A stretch of DNA of 64,000 nucleotides from Penaeicola halotolerans (GTDB lineage Bacteria > Bacteroidota > Bacteroidia > Cytophagales > Cyclobacteriaceae). This document shows positions 8,500 through 18,139 of the stretch, piece by piece. How positions within the stretch are numbered: the first letter of the stretch is position 1; each line of letters opens with the position of its first letter. The position numbers were made by a program, and so were the translations under genes. Location: NCBI RefSeq assembly GCF_016464625.1, contig NZ_JAEAGO010000001.1, positions 744,001 through 808,000 of the forward strand, given 5' to 3'. Below the pieces are notes generated by a model. That model was not told the origin of the DNA. It did no database searches and saw only the letters and a list, made by a program, of their open reading frames with translations.

Positions 8500-9729
8500 T
8501 TGGAATTTTCAGCATTTGATTTTCATGTCTCCTTACAAGAAGGACTGGACATGATGGGCTTCAAGCAAGCCACCCCCATACAACAACAAGCGATCCCTAA
8601 AATACTATCAGGCAAAGACCTCATCGCATGTGCTCAGACAGGAACTGGTAAGACTGGCGCTTTTGTTTTACCCGTTTTGCACAAAATTGCAGTTTCTACA
8701 CCGCAGAAGCATGTCAATACACTCATCATAGCACCTACTAGAGAGCTAGCTCAGCAAATCGATCAACAGATAGAAGGACTGGCCTACTTCACCCATGCTA
8801 CCTCTATCGCTATCTATGGCGGAGGTGATGGACAGATCTGGGAGCAGCAGCGAAAAGCCATCATAGAAGGAGTGGACATCCTAGTAGCTACACCTGGACG
8901 ACTGATCGCTCTGATGAATTCTGATATAACGAGCTTGAGCCAAGTGAAGCACTTGATCTTAGATGAAGCTGACAGAATGCTCGACATGGGCTTCTCTGAT
9001 GATATCAATCGCATAGTGAGCATGTTGCCCAAAGAGCGACAGACGCTGTTATTTTCGGCAACAATGCCTCCTAAGATTCGCAAGCTGGCGGCAGCTATCT
9101 TAAAAGATCCTGAAGAAGTGACGCTTTCTGTATCTAAGCCAGCAGAGAAAATCTCACAAAAGGCATTTCTCACTTATGATACACAAAAGACTCCTTTATT
9201 GAAGTTTTTCTTGGACTCAGGCATATATGAAAGTGTGATCGTATTCGCTTCTACCAAAGAAAAAGTGAAGATGCTCGACAAAGAAATGAATAAAAGTGGC
9301 ATGACTATCAAGGCCTTTCATTCGGACCTTGAACAAGCTGAGCGAGAGGACATCATGCGCGCTTTCAAAGCTAAAAAGGTGCAAGTACTTATAGGAACTG
9401 ACATACTATCCAGAGGGATAGACGTTGAAAATATCAACTTGGTCATCAACTATGATGTGCCACCAGATCCAGAAGACTACGTTCATAGAATCGGAAGAAC
9501 GGCCAGAGCCAATACCACTGGAGAAGCGATCACTTTTATCAATGAGAAGGATCAGCAGAAGTTTGCCCGAATCGAGGCACTGATCGAAAGGGAAATCGTC
9601 AAAACATCCAGTTTGCCGGCTAGGCTAGGTGATGGTCCCGTCTATGATCCAAAAACAAAAAAATCAGGATTCAAAAAGGGGAGGTCTGGTAAAAAGAAAA
9701 CTGGGTTTAAAAACAAGAATAAGTCATGA
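8500..9729 (+). CDS. DEAD-box RNA helicase
   Basis: A 409-residue ATP-dependent RNA helicase of the RhlE/DeaD type, acting in ribosome assembly or RNA turnover. Motifs appear in order: Q-motif F...GFKQATPIQ, motif I AQTGTGKT, Ia PTRELAQQ, Ib TPGR, II DEAD, III SAT, IV VIVFAST, V RGIDV and VI HRIGRTAR, followed by a Lys/Gly-rich tail. The first in-frame ATG comes after the Phe of the Q-motif, so translation probably starts at the TTG at 8500. The stop overlaps the ATG of the next gene as ATGA, making it the first gene of a coupled four-gene operon. Confidence 0.93.
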   Translation: MEFSAFDFHVSLQEGLDMMGFKQATPIQQQAIPKILSGKDLIACAQTGTGKTGAFVLPVLHKIAVSTPQKHVNTLIIAPTRELAQQIDQQIEGLAYFTHATSIAIYGGGDGQIWEQQRKAIIEGVDILVATPGRLIALMNSDITSLSQVKHLILDEADRMLDMGFSDDINRIVSMLPKERQTLLFSATMPPKIRKLAAAILKDPEEVTLSVSKPAEKISQKAFLTYDTQKTPLLKFFLDSGIYESVIVFASTKEKVKMLDKEMNKSGMTIKAFHSDLEQAEREDIMRAFKAKKVQVLIGTDILSRGIDVENINLVINYDVPPDPEDYVHRIGRTARANTTGEAITFINEKDQQKFARIEALIEREIVKTSSLPARLGDGPVYDPKTKKSGFKKGRSGKKKTGFKNKNKS

Positions 9730-10301
9730 GTAAAGCCCCAATTACAGCTGAAAAAATTGAGAGCCTCTTCGCTAAAATGATGGATAAAGAGGAACAAGAA
9801 GCTTTTATCTATGCAGACGAACTATCTGCCATTGGTACGCCAGAGATTCTTGAACGTTTAAAAGCCATACTTATCAGCGATGATTATGAAAACGCTTACC
9901 TAGCAGCACGTGCCATAAGCAATATCAAGGATAATCAAAGTGCTTTGCCCATATTGCTAGATCTCATCCATGACCCTAAAAATAAACTTAAGAATGGGGG
10001 ATTTGTAGCAGCCCTGGAGGGATTTGACTTAAGTGCGCACTTTGTCGATATATTTAGAATTTACCTTTTTGGCAATTTCAAATCTTCTGCTTTAGCCAAA
10101 GAATACCTAGACTATGTAGAGTTTGACATTACGCCTAGAACTATCCGAAAAGCACAAAAGCATTGGAAGCATTTTACCAATAACAGCAATCAAGATTTGG
10201 ATTTTGAAGAAAAGAAGGCTGAGGTTGAGGCTATTTTTGCCGATTTACAGGGACTTTTTGATGCCAATGAACTCAATAATGAAGCTGCAGGGGAAGAATG
10301 A
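9726..10301 (+). CDS. HEAT-repeat-like protein
   Basis: This 191-residue acidic protein is predicted to be all-helical. Segments such as EILERLKAILISDDYENAYL and SALPILLDLIHDP look like HEAT/armadillo-type hairpins, which usually act as protein-binding scaffolds. I do not recognise a named family. It overlaps the helicase stop codon by 4 bp, and its own stop overlaps the next start in the same way, so expression is likely coupled by reinitiation. A partnership with the helicase is suggested only by this arrangement. Confidence 0.75.
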   Translation: MSKAPITAEKIESLFAKMMDKEEQEAFIYADELSAIGTPEILERLKAILISDDYENAYLAARAISNIKDNQSALPILLDLIHDPKNKLKNGGFVAALEGFDLSAHFVDIFRIYLFGNFKSSALAKEYLDYVEFDITPRTIRKAQKHWKHFTNNSNQDLDFEEKKAEVEAIFADLQGLFDANELNNEAAGEE

Positions 10302-10783
10302 AAATAGCGTCATTAGCTGAAATCAAAAAAGAACTTAAATTCCTCTCTGAACAAGAGTTATTCGACTTGATACTTGAGCTGAGTAAGTATAGCACGGATA
10401 ATAAACACCTGATTTTCTTTCAACTTTTTGGAAGGCACGACCCGAACCTTTATGTAGATATGGTAAAGGAGGAGTTGGCTTCACTATTTGAAGCTACCCA
10501 TAAAGAACATGCCTATTATGCAAAGAAATCCCTACAGGGTATTCGTAGAAAGTTCAACAAACTGCTCAAATACAATAGAGATAAACTCATCCAGATTGAT
10601 TTGCTTTTGCACTTTTGTGAGCAAATAGAAAGTTTTGGATATCTTGATCATCAGCATATTGTCATAGAAAACTTGTATTTAGCGCAAATTAGAAAAGCAG
10701 AAAATATCTTAAAGAAAATGCACGAAGATATCCAAGCTGACTATGCGTATCGTCTAGAAAACTTAAAGAATCACATCTCATGA
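10298..10783 (+). CDS. Unrecognised helical protein in the helicase operon
   Basis: This 161-residue protein is helical and strongly charged, with a basic middle ([21 protein letters not shown]) and an acidic N-terminus. I see no catalytic motif, signal peptide or membrane segment, and cannot name a family. The ATG overlaps the stop of the HEAT-like gene and the TGA overlaps the start of the VF530 gene, both as ATGA. The basic patch would allow nucleic-acid binding, but that is speculation. Confidence 0.75.
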   Translation: MKIASLAEIKKELKFLSEQELFDLILELSKYSTDNKHLIFFQLFGRHDPNLYVDMVKEELASLFEATHKEHAYYAKKSLQGIRRKFNKLLKYNRDKLIQIDLLLHFCEQIESFGYLDHQHIVIENLYLAQIRKAENILKKMHEDIQADYAYRLENLKNHIS

Positions 10784-11001
10784 GTGAACAAATCAATAAT
10801 CCACTACATGGAGTCAAACTAGCAGACATCATGGAATATTTGGTAGAAAGATATGGATGGGAATCTCTAGCAGATAGAATTCCTGTACGCTGCTTTATGT
10901 ATGATCCATCGATTAAAAGTAGCCTGACATTTCTAAGAAAAACTCCTTGGGCTAGAGAGAAGGTAGAAAGACTATATCTGAGAGCTAAGGGATTAGCTTA
11001 A
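10780..11001 (+). CDS. VF530-family (DUF2132) small DNA-binding protein
   Basis: This 73-residue protein matches the VF530/DUF2132 family almost end to end: [39 protein letters not shown] and [12 protein letters not shown]. The family is named after a Vibrio fischeri protein and is described as DNA-binding; its cellular role is unclear. It closes the coupled helicase operon. About 200 bp of AT-rich DNA follow with no gene. Confidence 0.9.
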   Translation: MSEQINNPLHGVKLADIMEYLVERYGWESLADRIPVRCFMYDPSIKSSLTFLRKTPWAREKVERLYLRAKGLA

Positions 11002-11197
11002 AGATTAGAGGCAAAGTTTAAGTATTCATAATTTGTTGTATAATTTATATTATGTTAAGTAAAGATTTTAGATACCCTTCATAGCTTACTTAATCATTTC
11101 ATTTCCTCTCCTAATTTTCTAGCCATATAAAATTTTTAAACATTCATCTTAGCCCATAGTTATAAATCGTATAACCAATAACTTAAAAAACTATAAC

Positions 11198-11737
11198 ATG
11201 AAAAGATTAGCATTTTTATTCCTTTCAGTTGCTCTTTTCTCTTGCGGTGGCAATTCAGAACAAGCAGCTGAGACGACAGAAGAAACAATGGTAATGGAAG
11301 AGCCAGTAGTTGAAGAAGCTCCTTCTATCGTAGACATTGCTATGTCAAGCGAAAACCACAAAACATTAGTAGCGGCATTACAGGCTGCTGAATTGGTGGA
11401 TGTCCTCAATGGTGATGGTCCATTCACTGTATTTGCCCCTACTGATGAGGCATTTGCAGCTTTAGATCCTAAGACATTAGAAGATCTATTGAAGCCAGAA
11501 AATAAAGAAAAACTAGCAGCTATTTTGACTTATCACGTACTTCCAGCTAAAGCAATGGCAGCTGATGTAACTGATGGTTTAGTAGTAGCTACAGTAAATG
11601 GTGCTGAAGTAACACTTAAAGTATCTGCAGGTGCAGTATCTGTAAACGGTGCCAACGTAGTAGCAGCTGACTTAGAAGCTAGCAATGGAGTGATTCACGT
11701 AATTGATAAAGTGATCCTTCCTCCTTCTGCTTATTGA
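11198..11737 (+). CDS. Fasciclin-domain lipoprotein
   Basis: This 179-residue protein has a lipoprotein signal ending at LFSC (Cys16), a Glu-rich linker (residues 20-42) and one FAS1 domain (about 45-177). The diagnostic segments are [24 protein letters not shown] and [16 protein letters not shown]1 domains mediate adhesion or protein interaction at the cell surface. The acidic residues just after the lipidated Cys could promote display on the outer membrane. It is a single-gene unit that ends at a strong terminator. Confidence 0.92.
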   Translation: MKRLAFLFLSVALFSCGGNSEQAAETTEETMVMEEPVVEEAPSIVDIAMSSENHKTLVAALQAAELVDVLNGDGPFTVFAPTDEAFAALDPKTLEDLLKPENKEKLAAILTYHVLPAKAMAADVTDGLVVATVNGAEVTLKVSAGAVSVNGANVVAADLEASNGVIHVIDKVILPPSAY

Positions 11738-11760
11738 TTATTAAATCAACCACTAATTAA

Positions 11761-11789
11761 AGACAGGCAAAAATGCCTGTCTTTTTTTT
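11761..11789 (+). terminator. Strong intrinsic terminator
   Basis: AGACAGGCA (11761-11769) and TGCCTGTCT (11774-11782) are perfect 9-bp arms with an AAAA loop, followed by seven further Ts. It lies 23 bp after the fasciclin stop codon. Confidence 0.9.
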
Positions 11790-11927
11790 GTCTAAATTTT
11801 AATTACACTTTTTCACTCCGTTCTTATTGGTCAAACTAGTCTTTATCAAAAAAGAATGTACAAGCCATCGAATATCTTTATATTTAGAATCTTATTTTAG
11901 CAATAACACCTGTAATTATCACTCAAG

Positions 11928-13166
11928 ATGAAGCATATCAAATACTTTATAATCAGTAGTTTATATCTGATTACATTAATAGCAAATTACGCACAAGCTC
12001 AGCTAATCGAAAAGGTTTACTTCCCTCCTAAAAATGAGTGGTTAATCAAGTTTCCAGAAGAAACTGGTATGGATAGGATCTTACTAGATCAAGCGGTAAA
12101 ATATGCCGAACAAAATGAAAATAAGACTCCGCGAGACTTGAAAATGGCGCATTATCAGAGTTTCGGAAGAGAGCCTTTTGGAGATGCCATTGGCCCATTC
12201 AAAGATCGTGGAGAAGCCACTGGCTTGATCATACATAAGGGCTACATCGTAGCTTCTTGGGGTGACCCAAGTCGTGTAGATCAGACATTTAGTGTGGCTA
12301 AAAGCTTCCTTTCTACGACAGCTGGATTGGCTTATGATCAAGGTCTGATCAAAAGTGTACATGATAAAGTTTATCCTCAAATGGCACCTGTGATGCCTTA
12401 TGAACCATGGAAACTTAGCATGAACCGAGCGGATGCATTTAATCAGTCGGATGTCATAGAGCTTTTTGATACGCCACATAATAGAAAAATCACTTGGGAT
12501 CATTTACTCAGACAGACTAGCGATTGGGAAGGTACGCTCTGGGGCAAACCTGACTGGGCAGATAGACCTGATAGAGATGTCAATAAATGGTACAATAGAC
12601 CTCGTGTGGAACCAGGAACAGTCTATGAGTATAATGACACACGTGTTAATTTATTAGCCTTAGCCTTATTAAATATTTGGAGAAAACCTCTTCCACAAGT
12701 ACTTAAAGAACAAGTAATGGATCCTATCGGAGCTTCCGCTACTTGGAGATGGACTGGCTATGATAACTCATGGGTGGTGTTGGATGGAGTGCCTGTACAG
12801 TCTGTTAGTGGTGGATCTCACTGGGGAGGTGGACTCTATATCAATGCCTATGATCAAGCGAGATTTGGCTATTTGACCTTACGAAATGGCAACTGGAAGG
12901 GCCAGCAAATCATCTCTGAAACCTGGCTGAAAATGGCTAAGACCCCTACTCCTGCTCAACCTACCTATGGTTTCATGAATTTCTTTTTAAATGATGAAAA
13001 GAAATCATTGCCATCAGCTCCTGAGACGGCATTTTACCACTTAGGTGCAGGAAACAACTTTATCTACGTAGATCCTGAAAATGATCTGGTAATCGTAGCG
13101 CGATGGATTAGAAATGACGCCATGGATCCACTCGTGGGGAAAGTCCTCAAGGCTATCAAAAAATAG
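11928..13166 (+). CDS. Secreted serine hydrolase, beta-lactamase/PBP4 fold
   Basis: A 412-residue protein with a Sec signal peptide (cleaved near YAQAQ). The SxxK active site is FSVAKSF (Ser122, Lys125), the Tyr-containing second motif is in YEYNDTRVNLLAL, and the third motif lies in the Gly-rich SGGSHWGGGLYI region. Class C-type family members include D-aminopeptidases, esterases and beta-lactamases, so the substrate cannot be fixed from sequence. The gene stands alone and converges with the DoxX gene 11 bp downstream. Confidence 0.88.
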   Translation: MKHIKYFIISSLYLITLIANYAQAQLIEKVYFPPKNEWLIKFPEETGMDRILLDQAVKYAEQNENKTPRDLKMAHYQSFGREPFGDAIGPFKDRGEATGLIIHKGYIVASWGDPSRVDQTFSVAKSFLSTTAGLAYDQGLIKSVHDKVYPQMAPVMPYEPWKLSMNRADAFNQSDVIELFDTPHNRKITWDHLLRQTSDWEGTLWGKPDWADRPDRDVNKWYNRPRVEPGTVYEYNDTRVNLLALALLNIWRKPLPQVLKEQVMDPIGASATWRWTGYDNSWVVLDGVPVQSVSGGSHWGGGLYINAYDQARFGYLTLRNGNWKGQQIISETWLKMAKTPTPAQPTYGFMNFFLNDEKKSLPSAPETAFYHLGAGNNFIYVDPENDLVIVARWIRNDAMDPLVGKVLKAIKK

Positions 13167-13177
13167 ATCTGACAGTA

Positions 13178-13522
13178 TCAAACATATTGGTAAGCCCAAT
13201 AAATCAGAACAAATTGTAAAGGGAGCCTCAGCAGTAAAATCCATTTTGGTATGCCGAAGCTCCCTTTTTGATACATATAAATATTAGCAGGAAATACCGC
13301 TATCAATAGTAGCATAATTCCCCAAGCGGCTATAGACTGCGTGTCTATATACAATAGTCCTACACCTAAAGTCATTTCGGCCAATCCAGCAAGCTTATTG
13401 AGCAATTTTGGATTGGGAAAGTATGGAGGAATGATTCGTTCGAAACCTTTAGGAAATAGAAAGTGGCAAGCCCCTGCTACGATCAAAAGCAGGGACAAAA
13501 TGTACATGTCTAATTGCTCCAT
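13178..13522 (-). CDS. DoxX-family membrane protein
   Basis: This 114-residue protein has four predicted membrane helices. The pattern FLFPKGFERIIPPYFPNP, then LAGLAEMTLGVGLL and PANIYMY, matches the DoxX/COG4270 group of small inner-membrane proteins. Their role is poorly defined; some relatives are linked to redox or quinone functions. Its ATG begins 1 bp after the stop codon of the preceding large gene, indicating a shared transcript. Confidence 0.85.
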   Translation of the reverse strand: MEQLDMYILSLLLIVAGACHFLFPKGFERIIPPYFPNPKLLNKLAGLAEMTLGVGLLYIDTQSIAAWGIMLLLIAVFPANIYMYQKGSFGIPKWILLLRLPLQFVLIYWAYQYV

Positions 13523-13523
13523 C

Positions 13524-15200
13524 TTAGAAATTGGTAAATATTTTTTCCAAAATCTTATAAGAAATCAAATAAGTAGGTCTGATACCTTCTAGTCCTAGTG
13601 CGCCAGAAGCCAATGTACTACCAGTTTCGAGTGGATTATCTGAGGCGTAGTATGCATAAGAGACTTTTACATTTCTATTGATGTTATTTCTAATCTTACT
13701 AGCAGACTGGATAGCCTTGTGATAGTGGGCGCCTTCCATCTCTAGTCCGATTGCATTCCAGCTAGATTCCATAAAGTAGCGAAGTACATCCTTATTTTGA
13801 AGTGAAGTTCCGAGTACACTGATCATTGTACCTTCAAATACCTTGAGTCCATAGCCTTCAAAAGCGCTCTTTCTTAGTTCGTTTTTGATTGGATAATTGT
13901 CCGCAGTGCCCTCAAAAACGTGTGCTGTAGGAATCATGATATCTCCTTTTCCTCCTTGTAATATCCCTGCTTTGCCCATGATACTAACAGAGACTACATT
14001 GATTGGTAAGCTTTTCTTTCCTGGTATATCCAATGGCTTGAACAACTCATCCAAACATTCAAAGGCTTGCTCACCAAATGCATAGTCCATCACGAGCAAT
14101 ACCGGCATCTTTTTCTCATCTGTTTTGGTAAGTTTGACACCCGGCAAAACGGTGCTGAAATCCATTTTGGCTGTATCGATCAATTGTACACCGATATTTG
14201 TTCCACTTAAATCAGGCAGCTCGATCAAGCCATGTCTTGAGGCATAATTGAAAATATCCTTTTGGGCATTTTTCTTAGTATTTTGGACGATATCCATGGC
14301 CACCTTTTCGATATCTTCATAGGTATTTTTTCCCAGTGCTTGATGCGCATAGATGACATTGACTATACTGTGCAAATTGGCAGAAATGATGTGAATAGGT
14401 CTTTGGATGAGATTTTCTGCCTTGAGAACTTCTTTGACTCTGGTAGCCCAGAGATCTCCATACACGTGATGACCTACGCGCTCCCTCAGAGTGGCTGAAA
14501 AAGAGATTTCGCGATCTTTTTCCAGTGTATTTTCTTCTATAGAAAGTTGTCCCAAGTAGTAGATAATGGCAAAGAGACTATTGGAATAACTCTTGTCAAA
14601 CTTAGATACTGCTTCTCGTGTCTCATCGAAAGTACGACCTGTGATGTGACTTAGATATGAACAAGCCGCTTCCTTGTCAAACTCCTCTCCTGCTATTTCC
14701 TTATTGACTATTTCACGAAGCATCTGCCAGTCAGGCGTCTCTCTACCCTTATGATCTGTACTGTTTCTGCGTATCTTTTCGGCTTCAATATTCAAAAAAG
14801 TTAAGTGAGTCAAAATATCATAAATATCGCTTCGACCCCTTGTCATCTCTACATACATCTGAGATTCATCTACTCTGTAGCAGTTACGCTTACGCTTGGG
14901 TGGTACGATCGCCTCAAAATCAGAGTGCTCATAACCTTCTCTGGAAATAAGTCTAATATATCGACATTGCTCTATACCCTTTGGTAATCGCTCCATGACA
15001 TACAGTAGTCCGTCAAGCTCTATTTTTTCTGGATCTGTGATGAGACCATATATCTCTGGCTTTAAAACCATCAAAGACTCTACAAGTGACTCACCAGATA
15101 CGCCCATTGGTTTGTAAGAACCCCTCATAAAAAGGTGTCTCATAGTGATATATAGTTTTTCAATGGCGGCTCTGGACTCTTGTGCTCTTGTTCTTTTCAT
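13524..15200 (-). CDS. Large two-part protein with nucleosidase/phosphorylase-like C-terminus
   Basis: This 558-residue cytoplasmic protein has a helical N-terminal part (about 1-340), which I cannot assign, and a C-terminal part that resembles purine nucleoside phosphorylases and methylthioadenosine nucleosidases. The resemblance rests on GKAGILQGGKGDIMIPT, the GLEMEGAHYHKA segment (Glu489 in the MEGA context) and YYASDNPL (Asp521), which correspond to the phosphate or glycine loop, the ribose-binding Glu and the catalytic Asp of that superfamily. It may belong to the family catalogued as DUF6909, but I am unsure of that name. It is co-transcribed with the DoxX gene. Confidence 0.7.
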   Translation of the reverse strand: MKRTRAQESRAAIEKLYITMRHLFMRGSYKPMGVSGESLVESLMVLKPEIYGLITDPEKIELDGLLYVMERLPKGIEQCRYIRLISREGYEHSDFEAIVPPKRKRNCYRVDESQMYVEMTRGRSDIYDILTHLTFLNIEAEKIRRNSTDHKGRETPDWQMLREIVNKEIAGEEFDKEAACSYLSHITGRTFDETREAVSKFDKSYSNSLFAIIYYLGQLSIEENTLEKDREISFSATLRERVGHHVYGDLWATRVKEVLKAENLIQRPIHIISANLHSIVNVIYAHQALGKNTYEDIEKVAMDIVQNTKKNAQKDIFNYASRHGLIELPDLSGTNIGVQLIDTAKMDFSTVLPGVKLTKTDEKKMPVLLVMDYAFGEQAFECLDELFKPLDIPGKKSLPINVVSVSIMGKAGILQGGKGDIMIPTAHVFEGTADNYPIKNELRKSAFEGYGLKVFEGTMISVLGTSLQNKDVLRYFMESSWNAIGLEMEGAHYHKAIQSASKIRNNINRNVKVSYAYYASDNPLETGSTLASGALGLEGIRPTYLISYKILEKIFTNF

Positions 15201-15372
15201 ATATGTTATGATGAATTGCTATTATTTATTGATCTAAATTCTTCAAAAATAACATTTATAAGCCTGATTAGGAAGTTATCCTTTCATTAATCCCATGTAG
15301 ATAAAAAACTAAGAGTTTAGGTTTTGAGATTTAAAACTGTTAGATTAGTTCTCAAACCAACCTAACAATCAA

Positions 15373-16560
15373 ATGAGCAAAATATTTAAAGTAGCTTTTC
15401 TACTCGCATTAAGTATGTCTTGCTGGTCTTGCGGCTCCAATAGCAATTCTTCAGATTTGAGTAAAGACGCCAAGCTAGCATTAGTGGAAGATGTATTGAC
15501 ACTTCCATTAGACTCTCTGACTACTGCAGAAACTTTCATCCAAGCTTATGTAAAATCTCCTTCAGGTAAAGACTTGCTCGCTTTTCTCAATGATCCTGAT
15601 AACTCTCTATACTACCAAGACCTAGAGACGGGCAAAATAGTCCATAAAGTAGCCTTTCAAAAGGATGGACCAAATCGCGTAGATGCTTCAAGAATGGGTG
15701 TTTATATCCATAGCTACGACACATTGGTCACAGCGATGGGACAAAGCATTCTTTATGTAAATAGCCAAGGAGAAATCTTTCATAAAATAGACTTGAGTCA
15801 ATATGATCAGTCAGCACTCAATGGAGAGATTTTCTTACTTTTTGGCTCAAATGGAAACTATAAGCCACTTTTCATTGATGGCAAGATATATCTACCATCT
15901 ACCCCACCCATCTTTCAATGGACGAGTCTCCCACTAGAAGATATTCAAAATAGTGCAGCTGTCGTGGAGATAGATACTGTAGCAAAGACAATAAAAAATA
16001 AACTAAACTTTCCTGCTGCATACGTCACAGATGCCCGTAAGATTTACTTCTCTGCGATAGAAAAAAGTGTCGATGGAGACATCGTACTCAATCTCAGCAG
16101 ATCTCATGATCTATATAAGTGGAATGGAGAAGAGCTGACAGTAAAATCAGCCAAAGCGAGCATTTTACCCCAAGATGATCTGCCTCCTTCTAAAGCAGAT
16201 TTCTTTCAAGATATGGAAGAGTTCGGTCGATATTTCAATGAAGCAGATAGCTATGGCTCATTAATTTTTGATCCCTACAAAAAAGTGTATTATAGATTGG
16301 CTTACAGCGATAAAACTGAAGAAGTCAAATCTTTTAATGAGGGCTTTGAGACTCCTAACTATCAAGGAACTAAGCAAAGTGTATTGCTACTAGACGCTAA
16401 TCTGAATCTGATTGATGAGCTCATACTTCCCACACAAAAATTTGTAGTCGAGCGATATTTCGTCACACCTAAAGGATTATACTTATCTGCCACGCATCCC
16501 CGATATGATCGCCTCAGTGAAGATGAAGTGACTTATTCTCTCATTGAAATAAAAAATTAA
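15373..16560 (+). CDS. DUF4221-family beta-propeller lipoprotein
   Basis: This 395-residue lipoprotein has a signal ending in SCWSC (Cys17 or Cys20) and a repetitive beta-rich body typical of six-bladed propellers of the DUF4221 group. Shared family features are the early LLAFLNDPDNSLYYQDLETGK blade, the late DPYKKVYYRLAY segment and a final VLLLDANLNLIDE strand. Three more members occur near the right end of this window. Ligand and role are unknown. The gene is divergent from the nucleosidase-like gene and ends at a hairpin. Confidence 0.78.
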   Translation: MSKIFKVAFLLALSMSCWSCGSNSNSSDLSKDAKLALVEDVLTLPLDSLTTAETFIQAYVKSPSGKDLLAFLNDPDNSLYYQDLETGKIVHKVAFQKDGPNRVDASRMGVYIHSYDTLVTAMGQSILYVNSQGEIFHKIDLSQYDQSALNGEIFLLFGSNGNYKPLFIDGKIYLPSTPPIFQWTSLPLEDIQNSAAVVEIDTVAKTIKNKLNFPAAYVTDARKIYFSAIEKSVDGDIVLNLSRSHDLYKWNGEELTVKSAKASILPQDDLPPSKADFFQDMEEFGRYFNEADSYGSLIFDPYKKVYYRLAYSDKTEEVKSFNEGFETPNYQGTKQSVLLLDANLNLIDELILPTQKFVVERYFVTPKGLYLSATHPRYDRLSEDEVTYSLIEIKN

Positions 16561-16587
16561 CATTGATATTTTTATAAAACTTGGTTT

Positions 16588-16621
16588 ATAAAGCACCGAT
16601 TTCAGTAAATTGGTGCTTTAT
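16588..16621 (+). terminator. Terminator-like hairpin
   Basis: ATAAAGCACC (16588-16597) pairs perfectly with GGTGCTTTAT (16612-16621), and the stem can continue inward as ATTT/AAAT. It lies between the DUF4221 gene and the DUF5687 gene. The T-tract after the stem is weak. Confidence 0.65.
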
Positions 16622-16643
16622 CATTTCATTTAATTTTTAGTAT

Positions 16644-18128
16644 ATGTTTTCCACCTATCTCAAACATGGATGGCTGAAACTCGCAAGATCTAGAGGATTT
16701 GGAAGAGAAATAGGCACCATGATCGCCATTGGATTTCTAAGCCTCATGATCCTTGGTTACTTATTAGCCTTAGGGTTTTACCTAAACACACTTTTAAGTG
16801 AAGTTTTTGGAGTTAGTGATACCATCACTTACCTAAATGGCTTATTGATCTACTACATCGTGTATGATTTCCTATTGAGGTACTTTCTTCAAAATGTACC
16901 TGTCATGGATATCGTACCCTATCTGCATCTGCCACTCAAAAAGTCCGGCATGATACACTTTATTTTATTGAAGTCGATCTTCAAGCCTATCAACCTGATT
17001 TCTTTGGTAGTCTTTGGTCCATTTGCATTTACCGTCATCAGTGAGTCCTATGGAAATGTGACAGCTTGGAGTTGGATCTCTAGCCTGCTAGCGATATCTA
17101 TCATGCTGCATTATCTAATGATTATTTTCAAGAAAAAACTGGACGGCAGTCCTACAGGTATATTGGTCATTTTCTTATTATCAATACTCACTATAGGTGC
17201 TGATTATCTAGGTTGGTTTTCTTTAAGACCAGTTTCTTCTCAGTTATTTAACTTGACTTTAGAGACACCCTGGTTGCTCACTCTGGTATTTATTGCTGGT
17301 ACCTTTCTATCATATACGATTGATTTCAAATATTTTAAGCGAAATCTATACATAGAAGAATTAGAAGTCAAAACTCAAAGTGAGGCAAGAATTACCCCTG
17401 GACTCTCCTACCTTAGTTCATTAGGCAGAGTTGGTGAGTTGATCAGCTTAGAGATCCGGCTGATCGTCCGACACAAAAAATCAAAGATGATGCTTGTACT
17501 CAGTGGAGCACTACTCCTATATGGTTTAATTTTCTATAGAGATCCTGCTATGATGGAAGAGCTACCTGGCTTTTCTATTTTCGTGGGAGTTTTTATCACG
17601 GGTATTTTTATGCTCAATTATGGTCAGATGCTCTTTAGCTGGCAGGGCAAACACTTCGACTTCATCATCACACAGGATATCACATTAAAAGACTATATCA
17701 AATCAAAGTATTATTTGCTTGCTGGTGTGAGTGTGGTGTGTTTTATTTTGAGCATTCCCTATGTTTATTTTGGCTGGTGGGTGCTACTCTGTTACATAGC
17801 CGTGATTTTGTTCAATCTGGGTGTCAATATCTTCGTCTTGATGAACTTCGCTATGTGGAATCCAAAGCCTATGGATCTCAATAAAAGTAGCATGTTTAAT
17901 TATGAAGGTATCGGTGCAGCTCAGTGGCTTATGGGTATACCTATTCTCGTAGGCCCATATGTGATCTATGGTCCTTTGACATTTACTTTAGGGCAGTATT
18001 GGGCACTCGCAGGTATAGCGATAGTTGGTCTTATTGGTGTGATTTTTCATCAAAAACTCATCGATTATACTGCTAAGCGCTTTTTAGCAAAAAAATATGC
18101 CATCGCTTCAGGTTTTAGACAAGAATAA
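16644..18128 (+). CDS. DUF5687 membrane protein, probable ABC exporter permease
   Basis: This 494-residue protein has about twelve hydrophobic helices with a soluble loop near residues 235-275. The N-terminal KHGWLKLARSRGFGREIG and the overall layout match DUF5687, a Bacteroidota membrane family. The next gene, 11 bp downstream, is an ABC ATPase without its own membrane domain, so this protein most likely forms the channel of that transporter. The transported substrate is unknown. Confidence 0.8.
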   Translation: MFSTYLKHGWLKLARSRGFGREIGTMIAIGFLSLMILGYLLALGFYLNTLLSEVFGVSDTITYLNGLLIYYIVYDFLLRYFLQNVPVMDIVPYLHLPLKKSGMIHFILLKSIFKPINLISLVVFGPFAFTVISESYGNVTAWSWISSLLAISIMLHYLMIIFKKKLDGSPTGILVIFLLSILTIGADYLGWFSLRPVSSQLFNLTLETPWLLTLVFIAGTFLSYTIDFKYFKRNLYIEELEVKTQSEARITPGLSYLSSLGRVGELISLEIRLIVRHKKSKMMLVLSGALLLYGLIFYRDPAMMEELPGFSIFVGVFITGIFMLNYGQMLFSWQGKHFDFIITQDITLKDYIKSKYYLLAGVSVVCFILSIPYVYFGWWVLLCYIAVILFNLGVNIFVLMNFAMWNPKPMDLNKSSMFNYEGIGAAQWLMGIPILVGPYVIYGPLTFTLGQYWALAGIAIVGLIGVIFHQKLIDYTAKRFLAKKYAIASGFRQE

Positions 18129-18139
18129 AAAACGAAATC

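Noticed and set aside
10123..10320. Alternative-frame ORF inside the HEAT-like gene
   Set aside because: It is out of frame with the coupled ATGA chain and is Leu/Arg-rich, as expected for a shifted reading of the real gene.
12084..12503. A 139-codon minus-strand frame inside the serine hydrolase gene
   Set aside because: The plus-strand frame has a signal peptide and the SxxK active site; the antisense frame resembles nothing.
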